DNA from: Gillisia mitskevichiae
GTDB lineage: Bacteria > Bacteroidota > Bacteroidia > Flavobacteriales > Flavobacteriaceae
Length of the DNA: 64,000 nt
Direction: 5' to 3'
Assembly (NCBI RefSeq): GCF_003634585.1
Contig: NZ_RBLG01000002.1
Span: 310,001-374,000 of the forward strand
Both the position numbers and the translations under genes were made by a program. Numbering within the stretch: the stretch's first letter is position 1; each line of letters opens with the position of its first letter. This document shows, in pieces, positions 44,399 through 53,836 of the stretch. The notes under the pieces are model-generated. The model was not told the origin of the DNA. It saw nothing but the letters and a program-made list of their open reading frames with translations, and made no database searches.

Positions 44399-45550
44399 CT
44401 AATTTATCATTAAAACTTCATCATTTAGAAGAATCTTATCAACTATAACGTTTTCGATGAGTGGTTTGTTGTCGGATAGACTAAGATTCTGAAAATTGCA
44501 TTGAATTTCCTTATGTGCAAAGAACGCCAATTCTGCAGAGATGTTTTCTACGATTGGTAAAAACTTAACCTCTTCCCTATTTAATATTTCTTTGTACTGA
44601 ATTGCTACATCTACGGTTTCACCCTCTATCACGGCGTTTCGCAATATGAGATCGTAAAATAGTTTCTCATTTTCAGGAATATTAAAATAGACAGAAGTAT
44701 TCATTTTCTTATAACACTGTGTAGCAATAGCGTTTAAGGCTGAAAAAAGCGCATAAAACACATATTCCCTGGTTTTCTCCCGATCATAATCCTCTTTAGA
44801 ATGACCTGCTTCAAACAAAATAGTTGGCACTCCCATACTTTGGAAAGCATCTCCCGTGCAATTAGCATTATAACCATCATCATATCTTCCAATTCTCTTA
44901 GGAATAAGCTTAGAAAGATCTTTATAAATAGCAGTTATAACTTTCATAGATTCTTCCCTTGAAGGCGTAAGAGACCTCTCATTGTCTTCTGATGGAGTTA
45001 AAAACGATAAAGTGGCTGGAGATTTTACATTTCCTGCACTAAATATAGTACGTTGATCATGAAGATTTAAGCAGAAATCTGGTTGAATATCATTAAACAT
45101 CTTTCTTAGAATTTTACTTTCTACTTGAGTTAGATTCTTTGCATCTCTGTTTAGATCGATCTCATTTGCATTTACACGTGTATAAGCTCTGGCTCCATCC
45201 GGATTTAACATCGGGATTATAAATAAGGTACAACTACTTAAAATGTCATTTACTACAGGATCATTAAACTGATCTTTAAAAACATTAAGTAAATCAAAAA
45301 CAGCTTTTGTAGTGGTAGATTCATTTCCGTGCATTTGAGACCACATAAGAATTTTCAACTTTCCAGAACCAAGTTTAATAGAATGGATTGGTTCCCCTAA
45401 TGTTGATTTCCCTAAAACTTCAAGTTCAAATTTAGAAGTCAAATTTCTTAAAGGTTCAGAAATATGTGTTGCATTTATATACCTACCAGAAAGAGTAGCT
45501 TCTTTAAAAGTGTGGTAATCTTTAATTATAGTTGAGAGTGTATTTATCAT
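44399..45550 (-). CDS. M14-family zinc carboxypeptidase, 383 aa
   Basis: Metallocarboxypeptidase domain (about 35-265) with zinc ligands His74 and Glu77 in MHGNEST, His164 in NLHDQRT, and the catalytic Glu247 in ILFEAGHS; LNRD (133-136) supplies substrate-binding residues. The last 110 residues form a separate C-terminal region. No signal peptide is visible, so it should act on peptides in the cytosol, unlike most exported M14 enzymes. It is divergent from the HTH regulator at 45831. Its -7 box TACTTTTG (45563-45556) lies in one operator-like dyad, just 5 nt before the ATG, so the transcript may be leaderless. Confidence 0.88.
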   Translation of the reverse strand: MINTLSTIIKDYHTFKEATLSGRYINATHISEPLRNLTSKFELEVLGKSTLGEPIHSIKLGSGKLKILMWSQMHGNESTTTKAVFDLLNVFKDQFNDPVVNDILSSCTLFIIPMLNPDGARAYTRVNANEIDLNRDAKNLTQVESKILRKMFNDIQPDFCLNLHDQRTIFSAGNVKSPATLSFLTPSEDNERSLTPSREESMKVITAIYKDLSKLIPKRIGRYDDGYNANCTGDAFQSMGVPTILFEAGHSKEDYDREKTREYVFYALFSALNAIATQCYKKMNTSVYFNIPENEKLFYDLILRNAVIEGETVDVAIQYKEILNREEVKFLPIVENISAELAFFAHKEIQCNFQNLSLSDNKPLIENVIVDKILLNDEVLMIN

Positions 45551-45625
45551 GTTTACAAAAGTAAATAATCATTAATTTACAATTGTAAACATCTAAATAC
45601 AGCATCATTGTTTACATTAGTAAAC
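45551..45625. promoter_or_regulatory. Three dyads at the M14 peptidase promoter
   Basis: Dyads of form TTTAC-N4-GTAAA are centred at 45558.5, 45582.5 and 45617.5 (24 and 35 bp apart). The third has perfect GTTTAC and GTAAAC arms (45610-45615, 45620-45625). The first overlaps the -7 box TACTTTTG and touches the start codon region. The second contains a possible -33 TTG. Confidence 0.75.
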
Positions 45626-45754
45626 AAGTCGCCAAAAACTTTTAAGTCGGGAAGTGGAAATATTCCATAAGGTTATAATAAATATCATAAATAACTATTT
45701 GTTAGTTGTTTATATCGTTTTAATTAAATAAAAGATTTAGTATTTAAAAGATTA

Positions 45755-45839
45755 ATTACAATTGTAACTTGTTATATTGAGGACATTACTTTACATTTGT
45801 AAACATATTAAAATCAAATTTTAATTTACAATGGTAAAC
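45755..45839. promoter_or_regulatory. Three dyads at the HTH-regulator promoter
   Basis: Further copies are centred at 45761.5, 45796.5 and 45831.5, exactly 35 bp apart. The middle dyad holds TACATTTG (45792-45799), a perfect -7 box, with TTG (45769-45771) 20 nt upstream beside the first dyad. The third spans the regulator's ATG at 45831. Confidence 0.75.
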
Positions 45840-46256
45840 AGTGAAGAGTTCTCGAAAAGACTGCAAATAATCCTAGATTATTATGATATTTCGGCTGCAG
45901 TTTTTGCAGATGCCATCCAAGTTGGTCGCTCTTCTATCTCCCATATTTTATCTGGAAGAAATAAACCTAGCTTAGATTTTGTGCTTAAAATTGTTCAAAC
46001 TTACCCAGAGGTAGAATTGTATTGGCTACTAAATGGGAAGGGAGATTTCCCAAAGTCAGATGTTAAAAAACCTCCATTGACCCCTAAACCAGATTCTCCT
46101 GCCCCAGTAATTAGTGATGAGAAACTAAAAAATGCTACAGAAATTGAAAGCTCAACAATAGCGAAGAGCTTTTCCGGAAGTGAATTTTCAGCAAAAAAAA
46201 TTAAACGCGTTGTACTATTTTATGAAGATGGCACTTTTGAAGCCTTCGAAAATTGA
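45831..46256 (+). CDS. Helix-turn-helix (XRE-type) regulator, 141 aa
   Basis: An N-terminal XRE/Cro-type helix-turn-helix (about 7-63; the recognition helix lies in GRSSISHILSGRNKPS) is followed by a proline-rich linker (PPLTPKPDSPAPV) and a short conserved C-terminal segment, IKRVVLFYEDGTFEAFEN, that may dimerise or bind a ligand. By position it is the likely ligand of the six flanking dyads, including one covering its own start codon, so it is probably autoregulated and controls the divergent M14 peptidase. Target specificity is inference. Start ATG is unambiguous in context. Confidence 0.85.
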   Translation: MVNSEEFSKRLQIILDYYDISAAVFADAIQVGRSSISHILSGRNKPSLDFVLKIVQTYPEVELYWLLNGKGDFPKSDVKKPPLTPKPDSPAPVISDEKLKNATEIESSTIAKSFSGSEFSAKKIKRVVLFYEDGTFEAFEN

Positions 46257-46284
46257 TGTTTAGATTAAAAAATCTTTATTTTTG
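46253..46284 (+). promoter_or_regulatory. Promoter of the lipoprotein gene
   Basis: TTG (46253-46255), 21 nt, TATTTTTG (46277-46284), an exact Bacteroidota match. The -33 element overlaps the stop of the HTH gene. A leader of about 85 nt follows, with a small ATGCC/GGCAT hairpin (46293-46308). Confidence 0.55.
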
Positions 46285-46375
46285 CAGCATACATGCCATA
46301 AAAGGCATTTAATAGTATCGATCCAATTGCTTGTAGTGCTACCGCATATTCCTAGATCGCTGAAATTTTATCTAA

Positions 46376-46753
46376 ATGAAAAAGAATTTTCTCTACCTCT
46401 GTCTCTTATCCCTATTTACCTCCTGCTATTCTCCCGAAAAAGACTGCACAAAATTCCAAACGGGGACTTTTAAGTTTGAATCTTATTTAAATGGAGAGCT
46501 GGTAACTTCTACTTTCACCAGAAATGATACTTTGGAAGTAGATATCTTCCAAGGTGCCGTAGACACCTCCTCTGTAAGGTGGATAAACGATTGTGAGTAT
46601 ATAATAAAGAATCTGCACCCCAAAAATATTGCAGAAAGAAAACCTTTGCATATTAAAATTCTTACTACTAAAGATGATTCTTATACTTTTGAGTATGGCT
46701 TGGTTGGAGATCCGAAGAAAAAGAAAGGAACTGTTACTAAAATAGCCGATTAA
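46376..46753 (+). CDS. Small lipoprotein, 125 aa
   Basis: A type II signal peptide MKKNFLYLCLLSLFTSC ends in the lipobox L-F-T-S-C, placing the lipidated Cys at 17. The mature part (about 108 residues) has a beta-rich pattern (FKFESYLNGELVTSTFTRNDTLEV) and charged C-terminus, resembling small Bacteroidota lipoproteins; similar proteins are at times mislabelled topoisomerase IV because of location next to parC. No topoisomerase motif is present. The last 4 bp overlap the convergent mscL stop. Confidence 0.75.
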   Translation: MKKNFLYLCLLSLFTSCYSPEKDCTKFQTGTFKFESYLNGELVTSTFTRNDTLEVDIFQGAVDTSSVRWINDCEYIIKNLHPKNIAERKPLHIKILTTKDDSYTFEYGLVGDPKKKKGTVTKIAD

Positions 46754-47205
46754 AGCTCGCCTTTTCTGTTTTTAAGCAGTTCATTCTGTTCTTGCATTAA
46801 ATCTGTTAGATCAGACAGTAACTGAATCTCCTTTGGAGTTTCAACAGTTTTATCTTTGGGATCTTGTGCTTTTCTTCTGAATCTATTCATGAATTTTACG
46901 ACCAGGAAAATAGTAAACCCAATGATCACAAAATCTAACATCGCTTCTATTAGTGCTCCGTAGCCTATAGCAACTTCTTTCACCTCTTCAGCACCTGCCT
47001 GAGTAGCTGCAATCCCATCTCGAAGTATAATTCTTCTATCCGCAAAGTTAATCCCATCTGTAAGCATTGAAAGCGGTGGAAGTACCACTTGCTTAACCAA
47101 AACATCTACAACCTTATTGAAAGCGGTACCAATAATGATACCTACCGCCATATCTATCATGTTGCCCTTAACGGCAAATTCCTTGAATTCCTTAAACAAA
47201 CCCAT
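46750..47205 (-). CDS. mscL: Large-conductance mechanosensitive channel, 151 aa
   Basis: Emergency turgor valve. The N-terminus MGLFKEFKEFAVKGNMIDMAVGIIIGTAFNKVV is the family signature with the pore-lining helix; a periplasmic loop and the second helix (ALIEAMLDFVIIGFTIFLVVKFMN) follow, then a charged C-terminal bundle. Its ATG overlaps the parC stop as TAATG, so translation is coupled to topoisomerase IV. Such coupling is unusual by function but structurally clear. Third mechanosensitive channel gene in the window. Confidence 0.95.
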   Translation of the reverse strand: MGLFKEFKEFAVKGNMIDMAVGIIIGTAFNKVVDVLVKQVVLPPLSMLTDGINFADRRIILRDGIAATQAGAEEVKEVAIGYGALIEAMLDFVIIGFTIFLVVKFMNRFRRKAQDPKDKTVETPKEIQLLSDLTDLMQEQNELLKNRKGEL

Positions 47206-49871
47206 TACTCATCAAATAATTTTGTCTGACTTTCCTCGCTATTATTTTTCTCTTTATAAATGATCCCTGAAGAATTAGGATCTAGCTTCTTATTTTCCAA
47301 CCCATCCACAATTTCTTCATCCTGAACTTCCACCTCTTCAAGAGCCACTTCCTCTACTTCATAAGGTGCAGGATCTAATAAATTTATTTGTTTTATTTTT
47401 TCAGTAGTTAACTGGTTTCCAAGAGCTTTAACACCCTTAACCGAAATAAATTCTTCAATATTAATAATTTGATTTTCCTTGCTGTCTTTTCCTCTAATCT
47501 TAGAAAAAACTAGTTCTACTTGCGGAATATAGTCTGTAGAAACCAATTCTAAATATGACTTTTCGTGATCCCCTATAAACTGTTCTTCTCTATCTACGTG
47601 TTCGATCAAGAAGCGCTTTACATAATAGCGTTCCTTCTCTGCCTCCCAATAAACTGCAGAAATAGGTTTCTTAGGAACCCATTTTTCAAGGATTATAAAT
47701 TCATCATCAAATCTGGTAGTTAATTCTGGTTTAATGGTTTTAGCAACTCCATCTTGAGTTACAAGTAATAACCTATCCTCACCTTTAAATTCTCCAAGCA
47801 AATCTCCACGTTCATCTACATTTAACCTCTTCACACTATCATCAAACCAAATTCTTCGAGGTTTAAGCGTAGAAACTCCTTCTTCTTTTAGTTCTATCTT
47901 CTTAACCGCATACTTAGTAACAATATTTCCTTTTACATTTCGGCCTTTAATTGCCATATCTGCAAAGTCTATTTCAAACTTAAGCTTCTTAATACTACCT
48001 ACTTGCCTTAAATACACTGTTACAACCTCAGCTTCCCCATTTGGATTTGCTGAAAAGTATAAGATCTTAGACTCCTTTTTACCCTGAGAAATAGGATATT
48101 CCCGATCTCTAGTTATAGAAGTTACAGCAAATCTTTTTATATAAGAGGAACCACCTTTACCATCTCGGTATATTAAATTATAGATAGTACGTTTATCTTT
48201 CTTTTTAAAGACAGCAACGTGAACTATATCTTTCCCTATAAAGGTTTTGGAATCTACTTTTGTAACCATCATTACACCATCTGCAGTAAAACAAATGATA
48301 TCATCTATATCTGAACAATCTGCAACGAATTCATCCTTTTTTAAAGAGGTTCCAATAAAGCCTTCTTTTCTATTTACATAGAGCTTTGTGTTGTGCATAG
48401 CCACTTTAGAGGCTTCTATATCTTCAAATAGTTTAAGCTCAGTCTTGCGCGCTCTACCTGCTCCATATTCCTTTTTCAATCTTGTGAAATAAGCAATAGC
48501 AAAGTCTACTAAATGATCTAAATGATGCTTTACTTGAGCAATTTCGTCTTCTAAGGCATCAATTTTCTGTTGCGCCTTGTCTATATCAAACTTAGAGATC
48601 CTCTTAATTCTAATCTCCGTTAATCTAGTTATATCTTCTTCTGTAACTGCACGTTTTAAATGTGTAGTATGTGGCTTTAAACCCTTATCTATAGCACTTA
48701 TAACGCCTTCCCAAGTCTCTTCTTCTTCAATATCCCGATAGATCCTGTTTTCAATAAAAATTCTCTCCAGCGAAGCAAAATGCCATTGCTCTTCAAATTC
48801 CTCTAATCGAATCTCCAAATCGCTCTTAAGAAGGCTTAAAGTATGATCTGTAGAGCGTTTCAGCATTTCAGAAACCCCAAGAAAGATCGGTTTATTATCT
48901 ATGATCACACATCCTAACGGAGAAATAGAATTCTCACAAGTTGTGAAAGCATATAACGCATCTATCATTTTATCTGGAGACACATTTGGGGGTAAGTAGA
49001 TCAAGATCTCTACAAACTCGGCAGTGTTATCTTCAATTCTCTTGATTTTTATCTTTCCTTTCTCGTTCGCTTTTAAGACAGATTCTATTAAAGAAGTGGT
49101 TGTAGTACCAAAGGGTATCTCTGTTATAGCCAGCGTATTCTTATCGTATTGAGATATTTTTGCGCGAACTCTAACTTTACCTCCACGTTTCCCATCATTG
49201 TAATTTGAAACATCTGCTTCTCCTCCTGTTGGGAAATCTGGAAACAGCTTAAAACTCTTTCCTTTTAAATGCTTTATAGAAGCATCTATAAGTTCTATAA
49301 AGTTATGTGGTAAAATACGAGTACTTAATCCTACCGCAATTCCTTCAGCACCTTGTGCAAGTAATAAAGGAAATCTTACAGGTAAATTTACAGGCTCTTT
49401 CTTTCTACCATCATAAGATAGCTGCCAATTGGTTATTTTAGGATTATAAATAACCTCCAAGGCAAATTTGGACAATCTCGCCTCAATATATCTAGGTGCG
49501 GCAGCCCGGTCTCCTGTAAAAACATTCCCCCAGTTACCCTGCATATCTATTAATAGGTCTTTTTGACCTACTTGAACCATGGCATCACCAATACTAGCAT
49601 CTCCGTGAGGATGATACTGCATTGTATGTCCTACGATATTGGCTACTTTATTATACCTTCCATCATCCAGATCTTTCATAGAATGCATGATCCTGCGCTG
49701 TACTGGTTTAAAACCATCCTCTACAGCGGGAACAGCACGTTCTAAAATTACGTAAGAAGCATAATCTAAAAACCAATCCTTGTACATTCCTGTTACCCGA
49801 ATAAGCGTCTCTTTAGACTGCTCCTTTTCTTCTGGTGCTTCCTGCGAATTATCCTGATATTCTAAATCCAT
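47205..49871 (-). CDS. parC: DNA topoisomerase IV subunit A, 888 aa
   Basis: Type IIA topoisomerase A subunit that decatenates chromosomes. The catalytic Tyr128 is in AAAPRYIEAR. The quinolone region HPHGDASIGDAMVQ keeps Ser93 and acidic Asp96. Compared with GyrA in this window it lacks a GyrA box, and its C-terminal domain diverges, as expected for ParC. The C-terminus has a long acidic/charged tail. It is coupled on both sides: TAATG overlaps with the upstream membrane gene and with mscL downstream. Confidence 0.95.
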   Translation of the reverse strand: MDLEYQDNSQEAPEEKEQSKETLIRVTGMYKDWFLDYASYVILERAVPAVEDGFKPVQRRIMHSMKDLDDGRYNKVANIVGHTMQYHPHGDASIGDAMVQVGQKDLLIDMQGNWGNVFTGDRAAAPRYIEARLSKFALEVIYNPKITNWQLSYDGRKKEPVNLPVRFPLLLAQGAEGIAVGLSTRILPHNFIELIDASIKHLKGKSFKLFPDFPTGGEADVSNYNDGKRGGKVRVRAKISQYDKNTLAITEIPFGTTTTSLIESVLKANEKGKIKIKRIEDNTAEFVEILIYLPPNVSPDKMIDALYAFTTCENSISPLGCVIIDNKPIFLGVSEMLKRSTDHTLSLLKSDLEIRLEEFEEQWHFASLERIFIENRIYRDIEEEETWEGVISAIDKGLKPHTTHLKRAVTEEDITRLTEIRIKRISKFDIDKAQQKIDALEDEIAQVKHHLDHLVDFAIAYFTRLKKEYGAGRARKTELKLFEDIEASKVAMHNTKLYVNRKEGFIGTSLKKDEFVADCSDIDDIICFTADGVMMVTKVDSKTFIGKDIVHVAVFKKKDKRTIYNLIYRDGKGGSSYIKRFAVTSITRDREYPISQGKKESKILYFSANPNGEAEVVTVYLRQVGSIKKLKFEIDFADMAIKGRNVKGNIVTKYAVKKIELKEEGVSTLKPRRIWFDDSVKRLNVDERGDLLGEFKGEDRLLLVTQDGVAKTIKPELTTRFDDEFIILEKWVPKKPISAVYWEAEKERYYVKRFLIEHVDREEQFIGDHEKSYLELVSTDYIPQVELVFSKIRGKDSKENQIINIEEFISVKGVKALGNQLTTEKIKQINLLDPAPYEVEEVALEEVEVQDEEIVDGLENKKLDPNSSGIIYKEKNNSEESQTKLFDE

Positions 49872-50359
49872 TAAGACTCTACTTTGTTTTTCTCAAGTAC
49901 TTTTCTAAGCGACTCGATCATTCCTCTTTTCTTCTTCTTGTTTAAAAAGGTAATATTGAAGGTATATTTTCTTGGTCCTTTTTTTCTTCTACTTCTAATA
50001 TAAATTTTGAGTGTGGCATAAAAAAAGAAATCTGTCACTTTGAAATCTATTAGTTTGCCTTTCGGAAATTCCGCTCTCTTTACACGGTATTCCATGAATT
50101 TGGAAAAAAATAATCCGTTGTTTTTAAAATTCAGGGTTTCTCCATCACTATCAAAATCGAAAAGCTGACCGATCCTGTGGAAATAAATCCCGAAAACAAG
50201 AAGTAAAATATTTGGCAGAAAATGACTGAAGGTGATGGTACTTTCATTGTCTGAAGCCATTAACTCTAAATTCACAAAGATATTTGTTACAAAAGCTGCT
50301 ACAATTAACATATAGATAGATGGAACAAGCTTAGTTTCACTAGTATTTTTAAACCTCAT
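49871..50359 (-). CDS. Membrane protein with two helices and basic C-terminus, 162 aa
   Basis: Not a named family. Two hydrophobic helices (about 12-32 and 46-62) precede a beta-rich, basic soluble part of roughly 95 residues (KGKLIDFKVTDFFFYATLKIYIRSRRKKGP) that could be PH-like and faces the cytosol by charge. It is wedged between parE (3-nt gap) and parC (TAATG overlap), so it is co-translated with topoisomerase IV. A role in DNA segregation at the membrane would be attractive but is only inference from context. Confidence 0.7.
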   Translation of the reverse strand: MRFKNTSETKLVPSIYMLIVAAFVTNIFVNLELMASDNESTITFSHFLPNILLLVFGIYFHRIGQLFDFDSDGETLNFKNNGLFFSKFMEYRVKRAEFPKGKLIDFKVTDFFFYATLKIYIRSRRKKGPRKYTFNITFLNKKKKRGMIESLRKVLEKNKVES

Positions 50360-50362
50360 AGG

Positions 50363-52216
50363 CTATTCCTCTATCAAATCGAGTTCAACTTTTAAATTAT
50401 CAATTATAAACTCCTGTCTGTCGGGTGTGTTCTTACCCATATAAAAACTCAACAACTCTTCAATAGACATTTCCTTATCTAACATTACAGGATCCAATCT
50501 AATATTTTCCCCTATAAAATGCTTGAACTCATCTGGAGAGATCTCTCCAAGACCCTTAAATCGGGTGATCTCTGCTTTTCCTGTTAATCTATCTTGAGCT
50601 TGTTGCTTTTCAAACTGACTGTAGCAATATATTGTTTCCTTTTTATTCCGAACCCTAAATAACGGAGTTTGTAAAATATATAAATGATTTTCTTTTATAA
50701 GCTCAGGAAAGAATTGAAGGAAAAAAGTAATTAATAACAGCCTAATGTGCATTCCATCTACATCGGCATCGGTTGCGATTACTATATTGTTATATCTTAA
50801 ATCTGCAATGGACTCTTCAATATTTAATGCCGCTTGCAGTAAATTGAACTCTTCATTCTCATAAACGATCTTTTTAGAAAGGCCATAACTATTTAATGGC
50901 TTCCCTTTTAAACTGAAAACCGCTTGCGTATTCACATCTCTGGATTTAGTGATACTACCACTCGCAGAATCTCCCTCGGTTATAAATAAAGTGGATTCTA
51001 AATATCTCTCTTTTTTACTATCTCCTAGATGTATTCTACAATCCCTAAGCTTCTTATTATGTAAACTCGATTTTTTAGCTCTGTCTTTAGCCAATTTTCT
51101 AATTCCAGATAATTCCTTACGCTCGCGTTCTGCTTGCAAGATCTTTCTCTGCAATTTCTCGGCAGTTTCTGGATTCTTATGAAGATAATTATCTAGATAT
51201 TTCTTTAAAAAATCGTTTATATAAGTTCGCACTGTTGGAAGATCTCCTCCCATATCTGTAGAACCCAACTTTGTCTTTGTTTGACTTTCAAAGACCGGTT
51301 CCATCACTTTTATACTAATTGCCGTAACAACAGATTTTCGAATATCTGAAGATTCATAGTTCTTCCCGAAGAATTCACGGATCGTTCTTACCAATGATTC
51401 TCTATAGGCTATTAAATGTGTTCCGCCTTGAGAAGTATTTTGCCCGTTTACAAAAGAATGATATTCCTCAGAATATTGAGTTTTACTGTGTGTTAAAGCA
51501 ACCTCTATATCTTCACCTCTAAGATGGATAATTGGGTATAATTGATCCTCCTCATTAATACTATCTCCCAGAAGATCCTTTAATCCATTTTCAGAATAAA
51601 ATTTCTCACCATTAAACATGATGGTAAGCCCAGGATTTAAATACACATAATTTTTGAGCATTTTTTCGATATACTCATTACGATATTTAAAGTTTTTGAA
51701 GATAGCAACATCTGGAGTAAAAGATACTTTTGTCCCTCTTCGTCTCGAAGTTTCATCAAGTTCTTCTTCATTCACTAAATTACCCTGCTCAAATTCCGCA
51801 GATTTAGATCTGCCATCTCGGGTAGATTCAACTTTAAAATTGGAGGACAATGCATTCACGGCTTTTGTACCAACTCCATTTAATCCTACAGATTTCTTAA
51901 ATGCTCTAGAGTCATACTTACCTCCAGTATTCATTTTAGAAACCACATCCACTACTTTTCCCAATGGAATACCTCGACCATAATCCCGAACAATAACTCG
52001 CTGGTTTTGTACTGAGATCTCAATGGTCTTACCGGTTCCCATCACGAATTCATCTATACTATTATCTAAAACTTCTTTAAGTAAAATATAGATACCATCA
52101 TCTGCGGTAGAACCGTCACCAAGTTTTCCAATATACATTCCAGGACGCATTCTAATGTGCTCCTTCCAGTCTAAAGAACGAATATTATCTTCGGTATACT
52201 TAGTTTCTTCGATCAT
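50363..52216 (-). CDS. parE: DNA topoisomerase IV subunit B, 617 aa
   Basis: ATPase subunit of topoisomerase IV. The GHKL motifs are seen as DNSIDEF, the glycine-rich loop DYGRGIPLG and [14 protein letters not shown]; the TOPRIM metal motifs are ITEGDSASG and [12 protein letters not shown]. It lacks the extra insertion of Gram-negative GyrB proteins, and its pairing with parC confirms ParE. First gene of a four-gene operon. The gap upstream to 52431 contains a weak terminator for ychF and no clear promoter that I could mark with confidence. Confidence 0.95.
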   Translation of the reverse strand: MIEETKYTEDNIRSLDWKEHIRMRPGMYIGKLGDGSTADDGIYILLKEVLDNSIDEFVMGTGKTIEISVQNQRVIVRDYGRGIPLGKVVDVVSKMNTGGKYDSRAFKKSVGLNGVGTKAVNALSSNFKVESTRDGRSKSAEFEQGNLVNEEELDETSRRRGTKVSFTPDVAIFKNFKYRNEYIEKMLKNYVYLNPGLTIMFNGEKFYSENGLKDLLGDSINEEDQLYPIIHLRGEDIEVALTHSKTQYSEEYHSFVNGQNTSQGGTHLIAYRESLVRTIREFFGKNYESSDIRKSVVTAISIKVMEPVFESQTKTKLGSTDMGGDLPTVRTYINDFLKKYLDNYLHKNPETAEKLQRKILQAERERKELSGIRKLAKDRAKKSSLHNKKLRDCRIHLGDSKKERYLESTLFITEGDSASGSITKSRDVNTQAVFSLKGKPLNSYGLSKKIVYENEEFNLLQAALNIEESIADLRYNNIVIATDADVDGMHIRLLLITFFLQFFPELIKENHLYILQTPLFRVRNKKETIYCYSQFEKQQAQDRLTGKAEITRFKGLGEISPDEFKHFIGENIRLDPVMLDKEMSIEELLSFYMGKNTPDRQEFIIDNLKVELDLIEE

Positions 52217-52371
52217 AAATAGTTTGTGCCGTTGAGTCGCTAATATAAGGCTTACATTAAAAAATTAAAACAGGTTGCCAACAAAGTAATTAACAAAGAA
52301 ATTAAGAATAATTTAATAAGTATTGGCTATTATTTTTCTAGAGAAATCAAATTGAAATTTCTTCACTTCTG

Positions 52372-52396
52372 AAAAACAGAAAATCTCACATTTCTG
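52372..52396 (-). terminator. Weak terminator of ychF
   Basis: On the minus strand CAGAAA (52396-52391) pairs with TTTCTG (52382-52377) around an 8-nt loop and is followed by five T residues. AU-rich stem, so strength is doubtful. Confidence 0.4.
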
Positions 52397-52431
52397 CAAG
52401 ATTTACATTCTGATGATATTTTATTTTTGAA

Positions 52432-53526
52432 TTACACGTTAAATCTAAAATGCATTACATCTCCATCTTTAACTATATATTCTTTTCCTTCAACCCTCAT
52501 TTTACCTGCTTCTTTCACTTTAGCTTCGCTCCCAAAAGAAACAAAATCTTCATAAGCGATCACCTCAGCACGAATAAATCCTTTTTCAAAATCGGTATGA
52601 ATAACTCCTGCAGCTTGAGGCGCACTAGATCCAACTGGAATGGTCCAGGCTCTCACTTCTTTAACTCCTGCGGTAAAATAAGTTTGAAGATTAAGAAGCC
52701 TATAAGCTCCACGAATAAGTTTTGCTGAACCTGGTTCATCCAAACCTATATCCTGAAGAAACATTTTTCTTTCCTCATAATCGTCCAGCTCAGTAATATC
52801 AGCTTCAGTTCCTACTGCTAAAACAATAACCTCAGCATTTTCATCTTTCACAGCCACTTTTACCTGCTCTACAAATGCATTTCCGTCTACAGCTGCCTTC
52901 TCATCTACATTACAAACATACATTACCGGTTTATCTGTAATAAGTTGAAGATTCCTAATGAATTCTTCTCTTTCAGATTCTGTAAGATCTAAAGCTCTAA
53001 CAGATTTACCTGCTTCTAATCCAGCTTTCACCTTCAATAAAGCTGCTTCTTCCTTTTGTGCATCTTTATTTCCAGTTCTAGAGGCTCTTTTAACTTTCTC
53101 TAATTTCTTATCTATAGTTTCAAGATCTTTTAGCTGAAGCTCCATATCTATGGTCTCTTTATCCCTAACAGGATCCACAGAACCATCTACATGAATAATA
53201 TTATCATCTTTAAAACAACGCAAAACATGTAGAATTGCATCTGTTTCACGAATATTTCCTAAAAACTGATTCCCTAATCCTTCTCCTTTACTTGCTCCTT
53301 TTACAAGACCAGCTATATCTACTATATCCACTGTTGCAGGTAGTACACGCTCGGGATGCACTAAAGATTCCAACTTTTGAAGTCTCATATCTGGTACATT
53401 TACAACCCCAATATTAGGTTCTATAGTACAAAACGGAAAGTTTGCACTTTGCGCTTTGGCATTAGATAAACAATTAAAGAGTGTTGATTTTCCAACATTA
53501 GGTAATCCTACAATTCCAGCTTTCAT
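52432..53526 (-). CDS. ychF: Redox-regulated ribosome-binding ATPase YchF, 364 aa
   Basis: Obg-family P-loop protein that binds ribosomes and prefers ATP. The P-loop GLPNVGKS lies at 7-14, the switch segment [10 protein letters not shown] follows, then [23 protein letters not shown] and the NVDE variation of the usual NKxD motif that explains the ATP preference. The C-terminal TGS domain ends in [18 protein letters not shown] start at ATG 53526 ([10 protein letters not shown]); an in-frame upstream ATG would add 12 residues that precede the family N-terminus. Confidence 0.95.
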   Translation of the reverse strand: MKAGIVGLPNVGKSTLFNCLSNAKAQSANFPFCTIEPNIGVVNVPDMRLQKLESLVHPERVLPATVDIVDIAGLVKGASKGEGLGNQFLGNIRETDAILHVLRCFKDDNIIHVDGSVDPVRDKETIDMELQLKDLETIDKKLEKVKRASRTGNKDAQKEEAALLKVKAGLEAGKSVRALDLTESEREEFIRNLQLITDKPVMYVCNVDEKAAVDGNAFVEQVKVAVKDENAEVIVLAVGTEADITELDDYEERKMFLQDIGLDEPGSAKLIRGAYRLLNLQTYFTAGVKEVRAWTIPVGSSAPQAAGVIHTDFEKGFIRAEVIAYEDFVSFGSEAKVKEAGKMRVEGKEYIVKDGDVMHFRFNV

Positions 53527-53559
53527 AAAATATAATTTAATGCTATGTTTTTGCGGCTG

Positions 53560-53567
53560 CAAAGATA
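53560..53567 (-). promoter_or_regulatory. -7 box of ychF
   Basis: The minus strand reads TATCTTTG, exact, 34 nt upstream of ATG 53526. It also overlaps the upstream in-frame ATG at 53562, which is therefore not the start. The remainder of the 53527-53836 gap is AT-rich leader for the TonB gene with no further clear signal. Confidence 0.55.
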
Positions 53568-53836
53568 GGTTTTAATCTTGGAAGTATAAAGTGTGTATAT
53601 AGCAAAGAAGAGGAAGTTATCTCATTTCCATTTTTACAAATATAGCTTGGTCTGAAATTATTAAAATATAAGTTTAATAAGCTCCAAAATTTCATCTCAA
53701 AATATGAATGAAATGTATAACAATCTTATAATTATTAATTAATCTTCAATGTTTTGAAGGTATTTAACAGTTATTATTCGTTTGTTTTTTAAATTTTTAT
53801 CAATTTTATTATTAACTCACCATCTAAATTATAATT

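Noticed and set aside
45551-45839. CRISPR-like or mobile-element repeat array
   Set aside because: Copies are short dyads with unequal gaps between the two clusters and no spacers of uniform length; they fit operators.
46282-46473. 63-codon frame before the lipoprotein
   Set aside because: Overlaps the signal peptide of the better-supported lipoprotein in another frame and starts at its promoter.
46376-46753. Topoisomerase IV label for the lipoprotein
   Set aside because: The protein is a 125-residue lipoprotein with no topoisomerase motif; only its location next to parC/mscL would suggest the name.
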